Shown: in pieces, positions 50,294 to 58,962 of the stretch
Position numbering within the stretch: position 1 is the stretch's first letter
How the letters are laid out: each line of letters starts with the position of its first letter
Source of the DNA: Pseudideonella sakaiensis
GTDB taxonomy: Bacteria > Pseudomonadota > Gammaproteobacteria > Burkholderiales > Burkholderiaceae_C
NCBI RefSeq assembly: GCF_001293525.1
Contig: NZ_BBYR01000007.1
Span: 62,001-126,000 of the forward strand
Length of the DNA: 64,000 bases
Direction: 5' to 3'
The notes under the pieces: model-generated
The model's input: only the letters and a program-made list of their open reading frames with translations
The model's database searches: none
What the model was told of the DNA's origin: nothing
Position numbers and translations under genes: made by a program

Positions 50294-51187
50294 ATGTCGT
50301 CGCTGTCCCTGCCCGCGCCGTCGGCCGTCGCCGAACTGCTCAAGCCGATCACCTGGTTCCCGCCGATGTGGGCCTTCGGCTGCGGCGTGGTGGCCTCCGG
50401 CGAGCCGCTGGCCGACCGCTGGCCGCTGGTGCTCGCCGGCCTGGTGCTGGCCGGGCCCGCGGTCTGCGCCACCAGCCAGGCCGTCAACGACTGGTTCGAC
50501 CGCGAGGTCGACGCGATCAACGAGCCGCAGCGCCCGATCCCGAGCGGCCGCCTGCCCGGCCGCTGGGGCCTGTACATCGCGCTGGCCTGGACCGCGCTGT
50601 CGCTCGGCCTGGCCTCGCTGCTCGGCCCGGTCGCCTTCGGCGCGGCCATCTTCGGCCTGCTGCTGGCCTGGGCCTACAGCGCGCCGCCGCTGCGCCTGAA
50701 GCGCAACGGCTGGTGGGGCAACAGCGCCTGCGCGCTGTGCTACGAGGGCCTGGCCTGGGCCACCGGGGGCGCGGTGATGATGCTGGGCACCTGGCCGGAT
50801 GCGCGCTCGCTGCTGCTGGCGCTGCTCTACAGCCTGGGTGCCCACGGCATCATGACGCTGAACGATTTCAAGGCGATCGAGGGCGACCGCCGCATGGGCA
50901 TCGGCTCGCTGCCGGTGCGGCTCGGCGTCGATGGCGCGGCCCGGGTGGCCTGCGCCGCGATGCTGCTGCCTCAGCTCGTGGTCGTGGCGCTGCTGATGGG
51001 CTGGGGCCAGCCGGTGCACGCCACCGGCGTCGGGGCGCTCGTCGCGGCGCAGGCGCTGCTGATGCGGCATTTCCTGGCGGCGCCGCGCGCGCGGGCGCTG
51101 TGGTACAGCGCCCGCGGCGTCGGGCTCTACGTGGGCGGCATGCTGGTCAGTGCCTTCGCGCTGCGCGCAGCCGGGGCGGGCGCATGA
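50294..51187 (+). CDS. bchG: bacteriochlorophyll synthase (geranylgeranyl/phytyl transferase)
   Basis: A 297-residue UbiA-family prenyltransferase that esterifies bacteriochlorophyllide a with the isoprenoid tail. The two Asp-rich motifs are [21 protein letters not shown] (about 73-93, cited by key residues) and [13 protein letters not shown] (about 193-205). Nine hydrophobic helices. The start has no ribosome-binding site and falls at the predicted transcript start, so it may be leaderless. The stop overlaps the next gene (ATGA). Confidence 0.95.
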   Translation: MSSLSLPAPSAVAELLKPITWFPPMWAFGCGVVASGEPLADRWPLVLAGLVLAGPAVCATSQAVNDWFDREVDAINEPQRPIPSGRLPGRWGLYIALAWTALSLGLASLLGPVAFGAAIFGLLLAWAYSAPPLRLKRNGWWGNSACALCYEGLAWATGGAVMMLGTWPDARSLLLALLYSLGAHGIMTLNDFKAIEGDRRMGIGSLPVRLGVDGAARVACAAMLLPQLVVVALLMGWGQPVHATGVGALVAAQALLMRHFLAAPRARALWYSARGVGLYVGGMLVSAFALRAAGAGA

Positions 51188-52485
51188 CGGCGGGCTTCGG
51201 CTGGGGCGCGATCGCCCGGCTCGGCCTGGTGCAGGCCGCGATCGGCGCGATCGTGGTGCTGACCACCTCCACGCTGAACCGGCTGATGGTGGTCGAGCTG
51301 GCGCTGCCGGCGCTGGTGCCGGGGTTGCTGGTCGGGCTGCACTACGCGGTGCAGCTGATGCGGCCGCGCGTCGGCCACGGCTGCGACCAGCGGGTGCGGC
51401 GCACGCCCTGGATCGTCGGCGGGATGGCGGTGCTGGCGGCCGGTGGCAGCCTGGCCGCGCTGGCCACCGCGTGGATGGCGACGCAGCGCGGGCCGGGCCT
51501 CGCGCTGGCGGTGCTGGCCTTCGTGCTGATCGGGCTGGGCGTGGCCGCGGCGGGCACCTCGCTGCTGGTGCTGCTGGCCGAGCGCGTGGCCGCGCCGCGG
51601 CGCGCTGGCGCGGCCACGCTGGTCTGGCTGATGATGATCGCCGGCTTCGCCGTCACCGCCGGACTGGCGGGCCGCGCGCTCGAGCCGTACTCGCCGCTGC
51701 GGCTGGTGCAGGTCTGCACCGGTGTCTCGCTGGCGGCCTTCTGCGTTGCGCTGCTCGCGCTGTGGCGGCTCGAGGACGGCACGCCGCTGCCCGAGGCCGG
51801 GGCCCGCCCTCCGCCGCAGCCCTTCCGCCAGGCGCTGGCCGGCGTCTGGGCCGACGCCGAGGCGCGCCGCTTCACGGTCTTCGTGTTCGCGTCGATGCTC
51901 GCCTTCAGCGCCCAGGACCTGATCCTCGAGCCCTTCGCCGGCGCCGTCTTCGGCTACGGGCCCGGCGAGACGACCCGGCTGTCGGGCCTGCAGCACGGCG
52001 GCGTGCTGACCGGCATGCTGCTGGCCGCGTTCGCGGGCCGGCGCCACTTCGGCTCGCTGCGCGCCTGGACGGCCGGCGGCTGCCTGGCGTCCGCGCTCGC
52101 GCTCGGCGGGCTGGTGGCCGCGGCGGCGGTCGGGCCGGCCTGGCCGCTGCGGCCGAACGTCTTCCTGCTCGGCGCCGCCAACGGCGCGTTCTCGATCGCG
52201 GCCATCGGCTCGATGATGCGGCTGGCCGGCGAAGGCAGCGATGCGCGCGCCGGCGTGCGCATGGGGGTGTGGGGCGCGGCCCAGGCCATCGCCTTTGCAC
52301 TCGGCGGCGTCGGCGGCGCGGCCGCGAGCGACCTGGCGCGCTGGCTGCTCGGCGGTGCGCTCGCGCCCGCCTATGGCAGCGTGTTCGCGGCCGAGGCCGT
52401 GCTGTTCGTGGTGTCGGCGGTGCTGGCCACCCAGGTGGCGCCGGCGCGCCGCGACTGGCGGCTCGCCGCGGCGCCCTCGCATTGA
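51184..52485 (+). CDS. PucC/BCH2-family MFS protein (Bch2/ORF428-like)
   Basis: A 433-residue, 12-helix protein of the same family as LhaA. It reads GLVQAAIGAIVVLTTSTLNRLMVVELALPALVPG near the start, RVGHGCDQRVRRTPWIVGGMAVL, and FSAQDLILEPFAGAVFGYGPGETTRLSG in the second half (key residues). In purple bacteria this paralogue sits between bchG and bchP and is often called Bch2 or ORF428; its role is probably to deliver or scavenge bacteriochlorophyll for the synthase/reductase pair. It overlaps bchG by 4 bp. Confidence 0.9.
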   Translation: MTAGFGWGAIARLGLVQAAIGAIVVLTTSTLNRLMVVELALPALVPGLLVGLHYAVQLMRPRVGHGCDQRVRRTPWIVGGMAVLAAGGSLAALATAWMATQRGPGLALAVLAFVLIGLGVAAAGTSLLVLLAERVAAPRRAGAATLVWLMMIAGFAVTAGLAGRALEPYSPLRLVQVCTGVSLAAFCVALLALWRLEDGTPLPEAGARPPPQPFRQALAGVWADAEARRFTVFVFASMLAFSAQDLILEPFAGAVFGYGPGETTRLSGLQHGGVLTGMLLAAFAGRRHFGSLRAWTAGGCLASALALGGLVAAAAVGPAWPLRPNVFLLGAANGAFSIAAIGSMMRLAGEGSDARAGVRMGVWGAAQAIAFALGGVGGAAASDLARWLLGGALAPAYGSVFAAEAVLFVVSAVLATQVAPARRDWRLAAAPSH

Positions 52486-52552
52486 CACGCCGCCGCCCGT
52501 GCCCCCGACCGATGCGCCGGCGCCCGCCGGCGCCGCCTCCCAGGAGTTCCCG

Positions 52553-53752
52553 ATGATGTCCTCGTACGACGTGGTGGTGGTCGGCGGCGGCCCGGCCGGC
52601 GCGACCGCGGCCGACGACCTGGCGCGCGCCGGCCGGTCGGTGCTGCTGCTCGACCGCGCCGGACGCATCAAGCCCTGCGGCGGCGCGGTGCCGCCGCGGC
52701 TGATCCGCGACTTCGAGATCCCCGAGTCCCTGCTGGTCGCGCGCGCGACCGCGGCGCGCATGGTCGCGCCCAGTGCCCGGCACGTCGACATCCCGATCGA
52801 GAACGGCTACGTCGGCATGGTCGACCGCGAGCATTTCGACGAGTGGCTGCGCGAGCGCGCGGCAGCCCATGGCGCCGTGCGCGCGCGCGGCCGCTTCCTG
52901 CGGCTGGAGCGCGGCGCGACGGGGCCGGTGCGGGTGGTCTACGAGGTGGCCGCCGACGATCCGTCGGCGCCCGGCGGCGAGCGCGTCGTCGAGGCGCGGG
53001 CGGTGGTCGGCGCCGACGGCGCGCGCTCCGAGGTGGCGCGCCAGGCGGTGCCGGGCGCCGGTCGCGGCCACTGCGTGTTCGCCTACCACGAGATCCTGAA
53101 GGCGCCGCAGCCCGCGCCGCCGGACTACCTGCCCGGCCGCTGCGAGGTGCACTACCGCGGCAGCCTGTCGCCCGACTTCTACGGCTGGATGTTCCCGCAC
53201 GGCGACACGCTCAGCATCGGCACCGGCAGCGCGGACCGCGGCTTCTCGATGCGCGGCGCCGTCGCCGACCTGCGCCAGCGCCTCGGTCTCGCGCAGGCCC
53301 AGACGCTGCGCCGCGAGGGCGCGCCGATCCCGATGAAGCCGCTGCCGCGCTGGGACGATGGCCGCCACGTGGTGCTGGCCGGCGATGCGGCGGGCGTGGT
53401 CGCGCCGGCCTCCGGCGAGGGCATCTACTACGCGATGGCCAGCGGCCGGATGGCGGCCGAGGCGCTCGGGCAGTTCCTGCGCAGTGGCGACGCCCGTGCG
53501 CTGAAGGCGCCGCGCCGCGCCTTCATGCGTGAGCACGGCCGGGTGTTCTGGGTGCTCGGCCTGATGCAGCGCTTCTGGTACCTGGACGAGAATCGGCGCG
53601 AGCGCTTCGTCGGCATCTGCCGCGACCGCGACGTCCAGCGACTCACCTTCGAAGCCTACATGCACAAGCGCCTGGTGCGGGCCCGCCCGCTGGCCCACCT
53701 GCGGATCTTCCTGATGGACCTCGCGCACCTGCTGGGGCTCGCACGGGTGTGA
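52553..53752 (+). CDS. bchP: geranylgeranyl diphosphate/bacteriochlorophyll reductase
   Basis: A 399-residue flavoprotein that reduces the geranylgeranyl tail of bacteriochlorophyll to phytyl. The FAD-binding VVVVGGGPAGATAADDLARAG motif is at about 6-26, followed by DRAGRIKPCGGAVPPRL, which is typical for BchP/ChlP, and the second FAD motif VLAGDAAGVVAPASGEGIYYAM (key residues) near 280. The ATG at 52553 (start MM) has AGGAG upstream. Length is standard. Confidence 0.95.
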   Translation: MMSSYDVVVVGGGPAGATAADDLARAGRSVLLLDRAGRIKPCGGAVPPRLIRDFEIPESLLVARATAARMVAPSARHVDIPIENGYVGMVDREHFDEWLRERAAAHGAVRARGRFLRLERGATGPVRVVYEVAADDPSAPGGERVVEARAVVGADGARSEVARQAVPGAGRGHCVFAYHEILKAPQPAPPDYLPGRCEVHYRGSLSPDFYGWMFPHGDTLSIGTGSADRGFSMRGAVADLRQRLGLAQAQTLRREGAPIPMKPLPRWDDGRHVVLAGDAAGVVAPASGEGIYYAMASGRMAAEALGQFLRSGDARALKAPRRAFMREHGRVFWVLGLMQRFWYLDENRRERFVGICRDRDVQRLTFEAYMHKRLVRARPLAHLRIFLMDLAHLLGLARV

Positions 53753-53768
53753 CGGGCCGGGTCCGCGG

Positions 53769-54272
53769 GTGAGCCGTCCGCTGCCTCCCGCGTCGTCCGG
53801 GACGCGCCGGCGCGCCATCGCCTGGGCGGCGCTGGCCGCGCTCGGCGTGGCGCTGCTCGGCGCGCTGTCGACCGACCTCGGCGACTGGTACGCCGGCCTG
53901 CGCCAGCCGGCGTGGAAGCCGCCGGACGCCTGGTTCGGCCCGGCCTGGACCGCGATCTACGCGACCACCGCGCTCGCCGTGCTGCAGGCCTGGGGTGCGG
54001 CACCGACGCGCGCGCGGCGCGACGGGGTGCTGGCGGCCGCTGGCATCAACGCGGTGCTGAACATCGTCTGGAGCCTCGCCTTCTTCCGCCTGCGCCGGCC
54101 CGACTGGGCCCTCGCCGAGGGCCTGGGGCTGTGGCTGTCGATCGTGCTGCTGGCCGTGGTGTGCGGCCGCGAGCGCCGCTCGGCCTTGTGGTGGGTGCTG
54201 CCCTACCTCGCCTGGGTGACGTTCGCGCTGGCCCTGAACGCCGCGGTGGTGCGGCTGAACGGGCCGTTCTAG
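53769..54272 (+). CDS. tspO: TspO/MBR family tryptophan-rich sensory protein
   Basis: A 167-residue, five-helix outer-membrane-type sensor/porphyrin-binding protein. The conserved block QPAWKPPDAWFGPAWTAIYA (residues about 47-66) and Trp residues in later helices, with NIVWSLAFFRLRRPDWALAE, identify TspO. In Rhodobacter, TspO tunes photosynthesis gene expression through tetrapyrrole intermediates. GTG start, 16 bp after bchP, so probably co-transcribed. Confidence 0.9.
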   Translation: MSRPLPPASSGTRRRAIAWAALAALGVALLGALSTDLGDWYAGLRQPAWKPPDAWFGPAWTAIYATTALAVLQAWGAAPTRARRDGVLAAAGINAVLNIVWSLAFFRLRRPDWALAEGLGLWLSIVLLAVVCGRERRSALWWVLPYLAWVTFALALNAAVVRLNGPF

Positions 54273-54286
54273 GATCGCGGTCGACG

Positions 54287-54748
54287 ATGCTGCTCGCCTG
54301 TCTCGCGATCGCCCTCGGGGTGCTGCTGCTGGAAGCCGCGTGGCTGGGCTGGCGCGGCCGGCTGCGCCCGGTCGCGGCCGAGCTCGCCGCCGGGGCGGCG
54401 CTGCTCGGCGCCTTCGGCAGCCACCTGCTGGGCGCGCCCTGGCCGGTGCCGGCCGCCGCGCTGGCCGTCGGCGGGCTGGCGCATGCGCTGGCAATGCGGC
54501 GCGCGCTGGCGCGACCGCGTGCGGCCGCCGAGCCGGCGCGCGAGCTGCGCGGCGGCCGGGCCGGCACCGGCCCGCAGGCGCCGGCGCCATCGAATCGAGC
54601 GGCACGGGCTGCTGCGCGGGCGCCGGGGGGCGGCCGCAGCGGTGCACCCGCGGCCGCAGGCCGGCGCGCCCGGGCGCGCCGGCGCAAGGCATCCGACCGC
54701 GCCGGCAGCGTCCGGCGCGGCGGACAACCAGGAGTCCCCACAACATGA
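54287..54748 (+). CDS. hypothetical small membrane protein between tspO and hip
   Basis: A 153-residue protein not recognised. The first 75 residues form two or three hydrophobic helices ([54 protein letters not shown]); the rest is Ala/Arg/Gly/Pro-rich and probably disordered and basic. The stop overlaps the hip start (ATGA), which supports it being translated and coupled to hip. It may help HiPIP production or be a leftover. No ribosome-binding site is clear. Confidence 0.55.
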   Translation: MLLACLAIALGVLLLEAAWLGWRGRLRPVAAELAAGAALLGAFGSHLLGAPWPVPAAALAVGGLAHALAMRRALARPRAAAEPARELRGGRAGTGPQAPAPSNRAARAAARAPGGGRSGAPAAAGRRARARRRKASDRAGSVRRGGQPGVPTT

Positions 54749-55050
54749 CCACGCGACGCCATTTCATCTCCCTCGTCCCCGCCGCCGGGCTGGCCCTGCA
54801 GGCCGGCCGGGTGGCCGCCCAGGCCAAGCCCGTCGATCCGAAGGACCCGCAGGCGGCCGCCCTCGGCTACGTCGCGGACGCGGCCCAGGCCGACAAGGCC
54901 AAGTACCCCAAGTTCGCCGCGGGCCAGGCCTGCGGCAGCTGCCAGCTCTACGCCGGCGCCGCCGGCGCGGCCACCGGCGCCTGCCCGCTGTTCGCGGGCA
55001 AGGTGGTGGCGGCCAAGGGCTGGTGCAGCGCCTGGGCCAAGAAGGCCTGA
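54745..55050 (+). CDS. hip: high-potential iron-sulfur protein (HiPIP)
   Basis: A 101-residue precursor of a periplasmic [4Fe-4S] HiPIP. A twin-arginine signal ([13 protein letters not shown]) is removed near residue 25-27. The four cluster Cys are 63, 66 (CGSC), 80 and 94 (GWCSAW), in the normal spacing. Tyr in LGYVADA is the usual cluster-shielding aromatic. In Rubrivivax relatives HiPIP is the main soluble electron donor to the photosynthetic reaction centre, so its position among bch genes is functionally sensible. AGGAG lies 10 nt upstream of the ATG. Confidence 0.95.
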   Translation: MTTRRHFISLVPAAGLALQAGRVAAQAKPVDPKDPQAAALGYVADAAQADKAKYPKFAAGQACGSCQLYAGAAGAATGACPLFAGKVVAAKGWCSAWAKKA

Positions 55051-55064
55051 GGGGAGACGCGACC

Positions 55065-56081
55065 GTGGCCGCAGCCTTCCCCTTTTCGGCCATCGTCGGC
55101 CAGGACGAGATGAAACTCGCGATCCTGGTGGCGGCGGTCGAGCCCGCGATCGGCGGCGTGCTGGTGTTCGGCGACCGCGGCACCGGCAAGTCCACCGCGG
55201 TGCGCGCGCTGGCCGCGCTGCTGCCGCCGATGTGGGCGGTGGAAGGCTGCGCCTACGGCTGCGACCCCGAGCAGGCCGGCGGCTGCGAGCAGTGCGCCGC
55301 GCTGAAGGCCGGCGGCCGGCTGCGCCGCAAGCGCATCCCGGTGCCGGTGGTCGACCTGCCGCTCGGCGCCACCGAGGACCGGGTCGTCGGTGCGCTCGAC
55401 CTCGAGCGCGCGCTGACGCAGGGCGTGCGTGCCTTCGAGCCCGGCCTGCTGGCGCGCGCGCACCGCGGCTTCCTCTACATCGACGAGGTCAACCTGCTGG
55501 AGGACCACCTCGTCGACCTGCTGATCGACGTGGCGGCCTCCGGCGAGAACGTGGTCGAGCGCGACGGGCTGTCGGTGCGCCACCCGGCGCGCTTCGTGCT
55601 GGTCGGCAGCGGCAACCCCGAGGAGGGCGAGCTGCGGCCGCAGCTGCTGGACCGCTTCGGCCTCGCGGTCGACGTGCGGGCGCCGCAGGACATCGCCGAA
55701 CGCGTCGAGGTGATCAAGCGCCGCGATGCCTTCGAGCGCGACCCGGCCGCGTTCATCGAGCGCTGGCGCCGCGAGGACGCGCGCATCCGCCGCCGCGTCA
55801 CCGCCGCGCGCGCGCGGCTGGCCGAGGTGGTGGTACCGGATGTGGAGCTGGAGCGCTGCGCGCGCCTGTGCGTCGCGCTCGGCACCGACGGCCTGCGCGG
55901 CGAACTGACGCTGATGCGTGCGGCGCGCGCGCTCGCCGCGCTGGACGGCGACGCCGCCGTCGGCACGGCCCACCTGCGGCGCGTCGCCGCGCCGGCGCTG
56001 CGCCACCGGCTGCGCCGCGACCCGCTGGACGAGTCCGGCTCGACCGAGCGGGTCGAGCGCGCGGTCGCCGAGGTGCTGTGA
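55065..56081 (+). CDS. bchI: magnesium chelatase ATPase subunit I
   Basis: A 338-residue AAA+ ATPase that with BchD forms the motor ring of Mg-chelatase. Walker [15 protein letters not shown] (about 36-49), the [22 protein letters not shown] insert, Walker [16 protein letters not shown] and the sensor-1/arginine-finger segment [17 protein letters not shown] (key residues) are present. Start GTG has GGGGAG upstream. The gene overlaps bchD by 4 bp (GTGA). Confidence 0.95.
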   Translation: MAAAFPFSAIVGQDEMKLAILVAAVEPAIGGVLVFGDRGTGKSTAVRALAALLPPMWAVEGCAYGCDPEQAGGCEQCAALKAGGRLRRKRIPVPVVDLPLGATEDRVVGALDLERALTQGVRAFEPGLLARAHRGFLYIDEVNLLEDHLVDLLIDVAASGENVVERDGLSVRHPARFVLVGSGNPEEGELRPQLLDRFGLAVDVRAPQDIAERVEVIKRRDAFERDPAAFIERWRREDARIRRRVTAARARLAEVVVPDVELERCARLCVALGTDGLRGELTLMRAARALAALDGDAAVGTAHLRRVAAPALRHRLRRDPLDESGSTERVERAVAEVL

Positions 56082-57877
56082 CGCCGGCTGCCGCCGAGCG
56101 CGACGCCGACCAGGCCGCGGCGGCCGAGGCCCGCCGCGCGGCGGCGGTGCTGGCCATCGACCCGGCCGGCCTCGGCGGCGCCGTGCTGCGCGGGCCCGCG
56201 GGACCGGCCCGTGCGCAATGGCTGCAGGGCCTCGAGGCGGCCTGCGGCGCGCCGCTGCGCAAGCTGCCCGCCTCGGTGGACGATGCGACGCTGCTCGGCG
56301 GGCTCGACCTCGTCGGCACGCTGGCGGCCGGCCGCCCGGTCGCGCGGCCGGGCCTGCTGGCGGAGGCCGACGGCGGCCTGCTGTGCGTGCCGATGGCCGA
56401 GCGCCTGCCGCCCGGGCTGGCCGCCCGGCTGGCCGCGGTGCTGGACACCGGCGAGGTGCCGGACCCGGCCGGCGGCCCGCCGCGCCCCGCGCGCCTGGCG
56501 ATCGTCGCCTGCGACGAGGGCCTGGACGAGGACGAGCGCCTGCCCGCCGCGCTGGCCGAGCGGCTCGCGCTGCACCTGCGGCTGCCGGCCCGCGGGCTGC
56601 CCGCGCCGCCGTCGCCGCCCGATGTGGCCGCCGCCCGCGCGCGCTGGCCGGCGGTGGTGCCCGACGAGGGCCTGCTGCCGGCGTTGTGCAGCGCCGCCGC
56701 CCGCCTGGGCATCGATTCGCTGCGCGTGCCCTGGCTGGCGCTGCGCGTCGCGCGCGCGTCGGCGGCGCTCGACGGCCGCCCGGTGGCCGGCCCCGAGGAC
56801 GCGGCCTGGGCCGCGCGCTGGGTGCTCGCGCCGCGTGCGCGCGTGCGGCCCGCCGAGCCGCCGCCCGCCGATCCACCGCCGGAGGCCACCCCGGACGCGC
56901 CGCCGCCGGCCGAGCCGCCGCCCGCGCAGGACGCCGCCGCGCCGCCGCCCGCGGACCGCGCCGCCGGTCCCGCCGCGCAGGACGAGGCGCCGCCGCCCGG
57001 CCTGCCCGAGACCCTGCCCGAGCAGGTGCTGGAGGCCGCGCTCAGCGCGCTGCCGCCCGGCCAGCTGCTGGCGCTGGCCGCCGGTGCCGCCGGGCGCGCA
57101 CCGGCGAGCCGCGGCCGGCATGGCGCCGAAGCGGCCTCGGCGCGGCGCGGCCGACCCGTCGGCGCCCGGCGCGGCCGCCCGCGGGATGGCGAGCGCCTGG
57201 ACCTGCTGGCCACGCTGCGTGCCGCGGCCCCCTGGCAGACGCTGCGCCGGCGCGAGCGCGGCCGCGAGGGCCTGCAGTGGCGGCTCGACGACCTGCACCG
57301 GCGCCGCCACCGCGAGCGCCGCGAGACCACCACCATCTTCGCGGTGGATGCCTCCGGCTCGGCGGCCCTGCACCGCCTCGGCGAGGCCAAGGGCGCGGTC
57401 GAGCTGCTGCTGGCCGATTGCTACGTGCGGCGCGACCGCGTCGCGCTGCTCGCGTTCCGGGGCAGCACGGCCGAGCTGCTGCTGCCGCCGACGCGCTCGC
57501 TGCCGCGCGCGCGGCGCTGCCTCGCGGCGCTGCCGGGCGGCGGCGGTACGCCGCTGGCGGCCGGCCTGGATGCCGCCCGGGCGCTCGCGCTGCCGCTGCT
57601 GCGGCGCGGCGTCAGCCCGACGCTGGTGCTGCTGACCGACGGCCGCGCCAACGTCGCGCGCGACGGCTCGCCGGGCCGCGAGGCGGGCCAGCGCGACGCG
57701 CTGGCGGCGGCCCGTGCGCTGCGCGCCGACGGCCTGGCCGCGTTGCTGATCGACACCTCGCCGCGCCCGCAGCCCACGGCGCGCGAACTGGCCGACGCGA
57801 TGGGCGCGCGCTACCTCGCGCTGCCGCATGCCGATGCGCGCGCGCTGTCGCAGGCGGTCGGCGCGAGCCTCGGCTGA
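56078..57877 (+). CDS. bchD: magnesium chelatase subunit D
   Basis: A 599-residue subunit with a degenerate AAA+ domain (about 1-260; no proper Walker A), a long Pro/Ala/Asp-rich linker (about 265-320), a basic segment and a C-terminal von Willebrand A domain with a MIDAS site ([19 protein letters not shown], Thr/Asp of [10 protein letters not shown]; key residues). Usual BchD is about 560-600 residues. The GTG start is inside the bchI stop. It is the last gene before the convergent bchO. Confidence 0.94.
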   Translation: MTPAAAERDADQAAAAEARRAAAVLAIDPAGLGGAVLRGPAGPARAQWLQGLEAACGAPLRKLPASVDDATLLGGLDLVGTLAAGRPVARPGLLAEADGGLLCVPMAERLPPGLAARLAAVLDTGEVPDPAGGPPRPARLAIVACDEGLDEDERLPAALAERLALHLRLPARGLPAPPSPPDVAAARARWPAVVPDEGLLPALCSAAARLGIDSLRVPWLALRVARASAALDGRPVAGPEDAAWAARWVLAPRARVRPAEPPPADPPPEATPDAPPPAEPPPAQDAAAPPPADRAAGPAAQDEAPPPGLPETLPEQVLEAALSALPPGQLLALAAGAAGRAPASRGRHGAEAASARRGRPVGARRGRPRDGERLDLLATLRAAAPWQTLRRRERGREGLQWRLDDLHRRRHRERRETTTIFAVDASGSAALHRLGEAKGAVELLLADCYVRRDRVALLAFRGSTAELLLPPTRSLPRARRCLAALPGGGGTPLAAGLDAARALALPLLRRGVSPTLVLLTDGRANVARDGSPGREAGQRDALAAARALRADGLAALLIDTSPRPQPTARELADAMGARYLALPHADARALSQAVGASLG

Positions 57878-57918
57878 CCGGCCGCGCCGCCGTCGTTCCG
57901 GCGTGCCCGCGCGGCCGA

Positions 57919-57932
57919 GGGCCGTTCGGCCC
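57919..57932. terminator. short hairpin between convergent bchD and bchO
   Basis: Stem GGGCCG / CGGCCC around TT, about 42 bp past the bchD stop and 23 bp past the bchO stop. Weak evidence for a shared terminator. Confidence 0.4.
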
Positions 57933-57954
57933 CCGAGGCGCGGGGAGGCGCCGG

Positions 57955-58914
57955 CTAGGCTCCCGGCGACCGGGCCGCGGACGCGCCCGGCGCCTGGGGC
58001 GCCGCGGCCGGCCCGAACCAGTCCAGCAGCCGCCGTGCGCAGTCCTGCGGCGCCTCCTCGTGGGCCAGGTGCCCGAGGCCGGGCCAGTGCTGCACCTGCA
58101 CCGTCGGCAGCGTCGCGGCCAGCCGCAGCGCCGGGCCCGGCGGCACGGTGCGGTCGGTGTCGCCCACCAGCAGCAGCACCGGGGCGCGCAGCGCCGGCAG
58201 GGCGCGGCGCAGCGGCGCGAGGTCCCAGCCGGCCATCATCGCCAGCGCGCCCGCCACGTGCGACGGGGTGGCGATCAGCCGGCCGTAGAGCGCCAGGCCG
58301 GCCTCGTCCAGCGTCGAGCCGGTGGACTCCACCAGCGACCGCACGGCCTGCGGGTCGCGCCCGCGCCACGCGGCCAGCGAGGCCAGCGCCGGCCGCCGCG
58401 CCATCCAGCGGGCCAGCGGACCGAATGCCAGGCCGGCCCAGCCGTCGAAGGGCTGCAGTGCCGGGTTGATCCAGGCCAGCCGGCGCACGGTGCCCGCGGG
58501 GGCCAGCGCCATCTGGGCCGCGATGGCCGCCCCGGCCGAGTGGCCCGCGATGCCCGCTGGCGCCAGGCCGATCGTGTCGACCAGCGCCTGCAGCGCGGCG
58601 GCCATGCCCGGCAGCGTGGCGCGCCCAGTTGGCAGCGCCTCGCTGAAGCCGTGGCCCGGCAGGTCCGGCACCAGCACGGTGTGCCGCGACGCCAGCCCGG
58701 GCACGACGTCGCGCCAGCTGTGCCCGGAGGCCCCGGTGCCGTGCAGCAGCAGCAGCACCGGGCCCTGGCCGTGGCACTGCAGGTGCCAGCGCAGCCCGCC
58801 GGCGCGCACGAAGCGGCTGGCCGCGCTGCCGGGCCAGTGCGGGCCGTCGCGGTCCCAGCGCAGCGGTCGGCTCGGCCCGGCGGTCGGCGGCCGGCCCGGT
58901 CCCTCGGGAGCCAC
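57955..58914 (-). CDS. bchO: alpha/beta-hydrolase BchO
   Basis: A 319-residue alpha/beta-hydrolase of the BchO family found in photosynthesis clusters. The oxyanion region LLLLHGTGASGHSWRDVVPGL, the nucleophile elbow GIAGHSAGAAIAAQ with Ser, the Asp of LLLVGDTDRTVPP and the His of PGLGHLAHEEAP (key residues) give a complete catalytic triad. It has been linked to early Mg-porphyrin steps, but the reaction is not known. Start GTG at 58914; no ATG is available. It is divergent from crtI, with a PpsR site between them. Confidence 0.88.
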   Translation of the reverse strand: MAPEGPGRPPTAGPSRPLRWDRDGPHWPGSAASRFVRAGGLRWHLQCHGQGPVLLLLHGTGASGHSWRDVVPGLASRHTVLVPDLPGHGFSEALPTGRATLPGMAAALQALVDTIGLAPAGIAGHSAGAAIAAQMALAPAGTVRRLAWINPALQPFDGWAGLAFGPLARWMARRPALASLAAWRGRDPQAVRSLVESTGSTLDEAGLALYGRLIATPSHVAGALAMMAGWDLAPLRRALPALRAPVLLLVGDTDRTVPPGPALRLAATLPTVQVQHWPGLGHLAHEEAPQDCARRLLDWFGPAAAPQAPGASAARSPGA

Positions 58915-58927
58915 GGCGAATCCCCGG

Positions 58928-58956
58928 TTGTCAATGTAAGTGGACAATACTACGAT
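58928..58956 (+). promoter_or_regulatory. crtI promoter with a PpsR operator
   Basis: A perfect PpsR palindrome TGT-N12-ACA (58929-58946) overlaps -35 TTGTCA (58928-58933); a 17-bp spacer leads to -10 TACGAT (58951-58956). The predicted start (about 58963) is the A of the crtI ATG. The operator thus lies at -34 to -17, over the spacer, unlike bchF and bchG. On the minus strand no good promoter for bchO is seen. Confidence 0.72.
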
Positions 58957-58962
58957 CCAACC

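Noticed and set aside
56078-57877. Pro-rich linker of BchD as a sign of gene fusion or frameshift
   Set aside because: A Pro/acidic linker between the AAA-like and von Willebrand A domains is normal in BchD.
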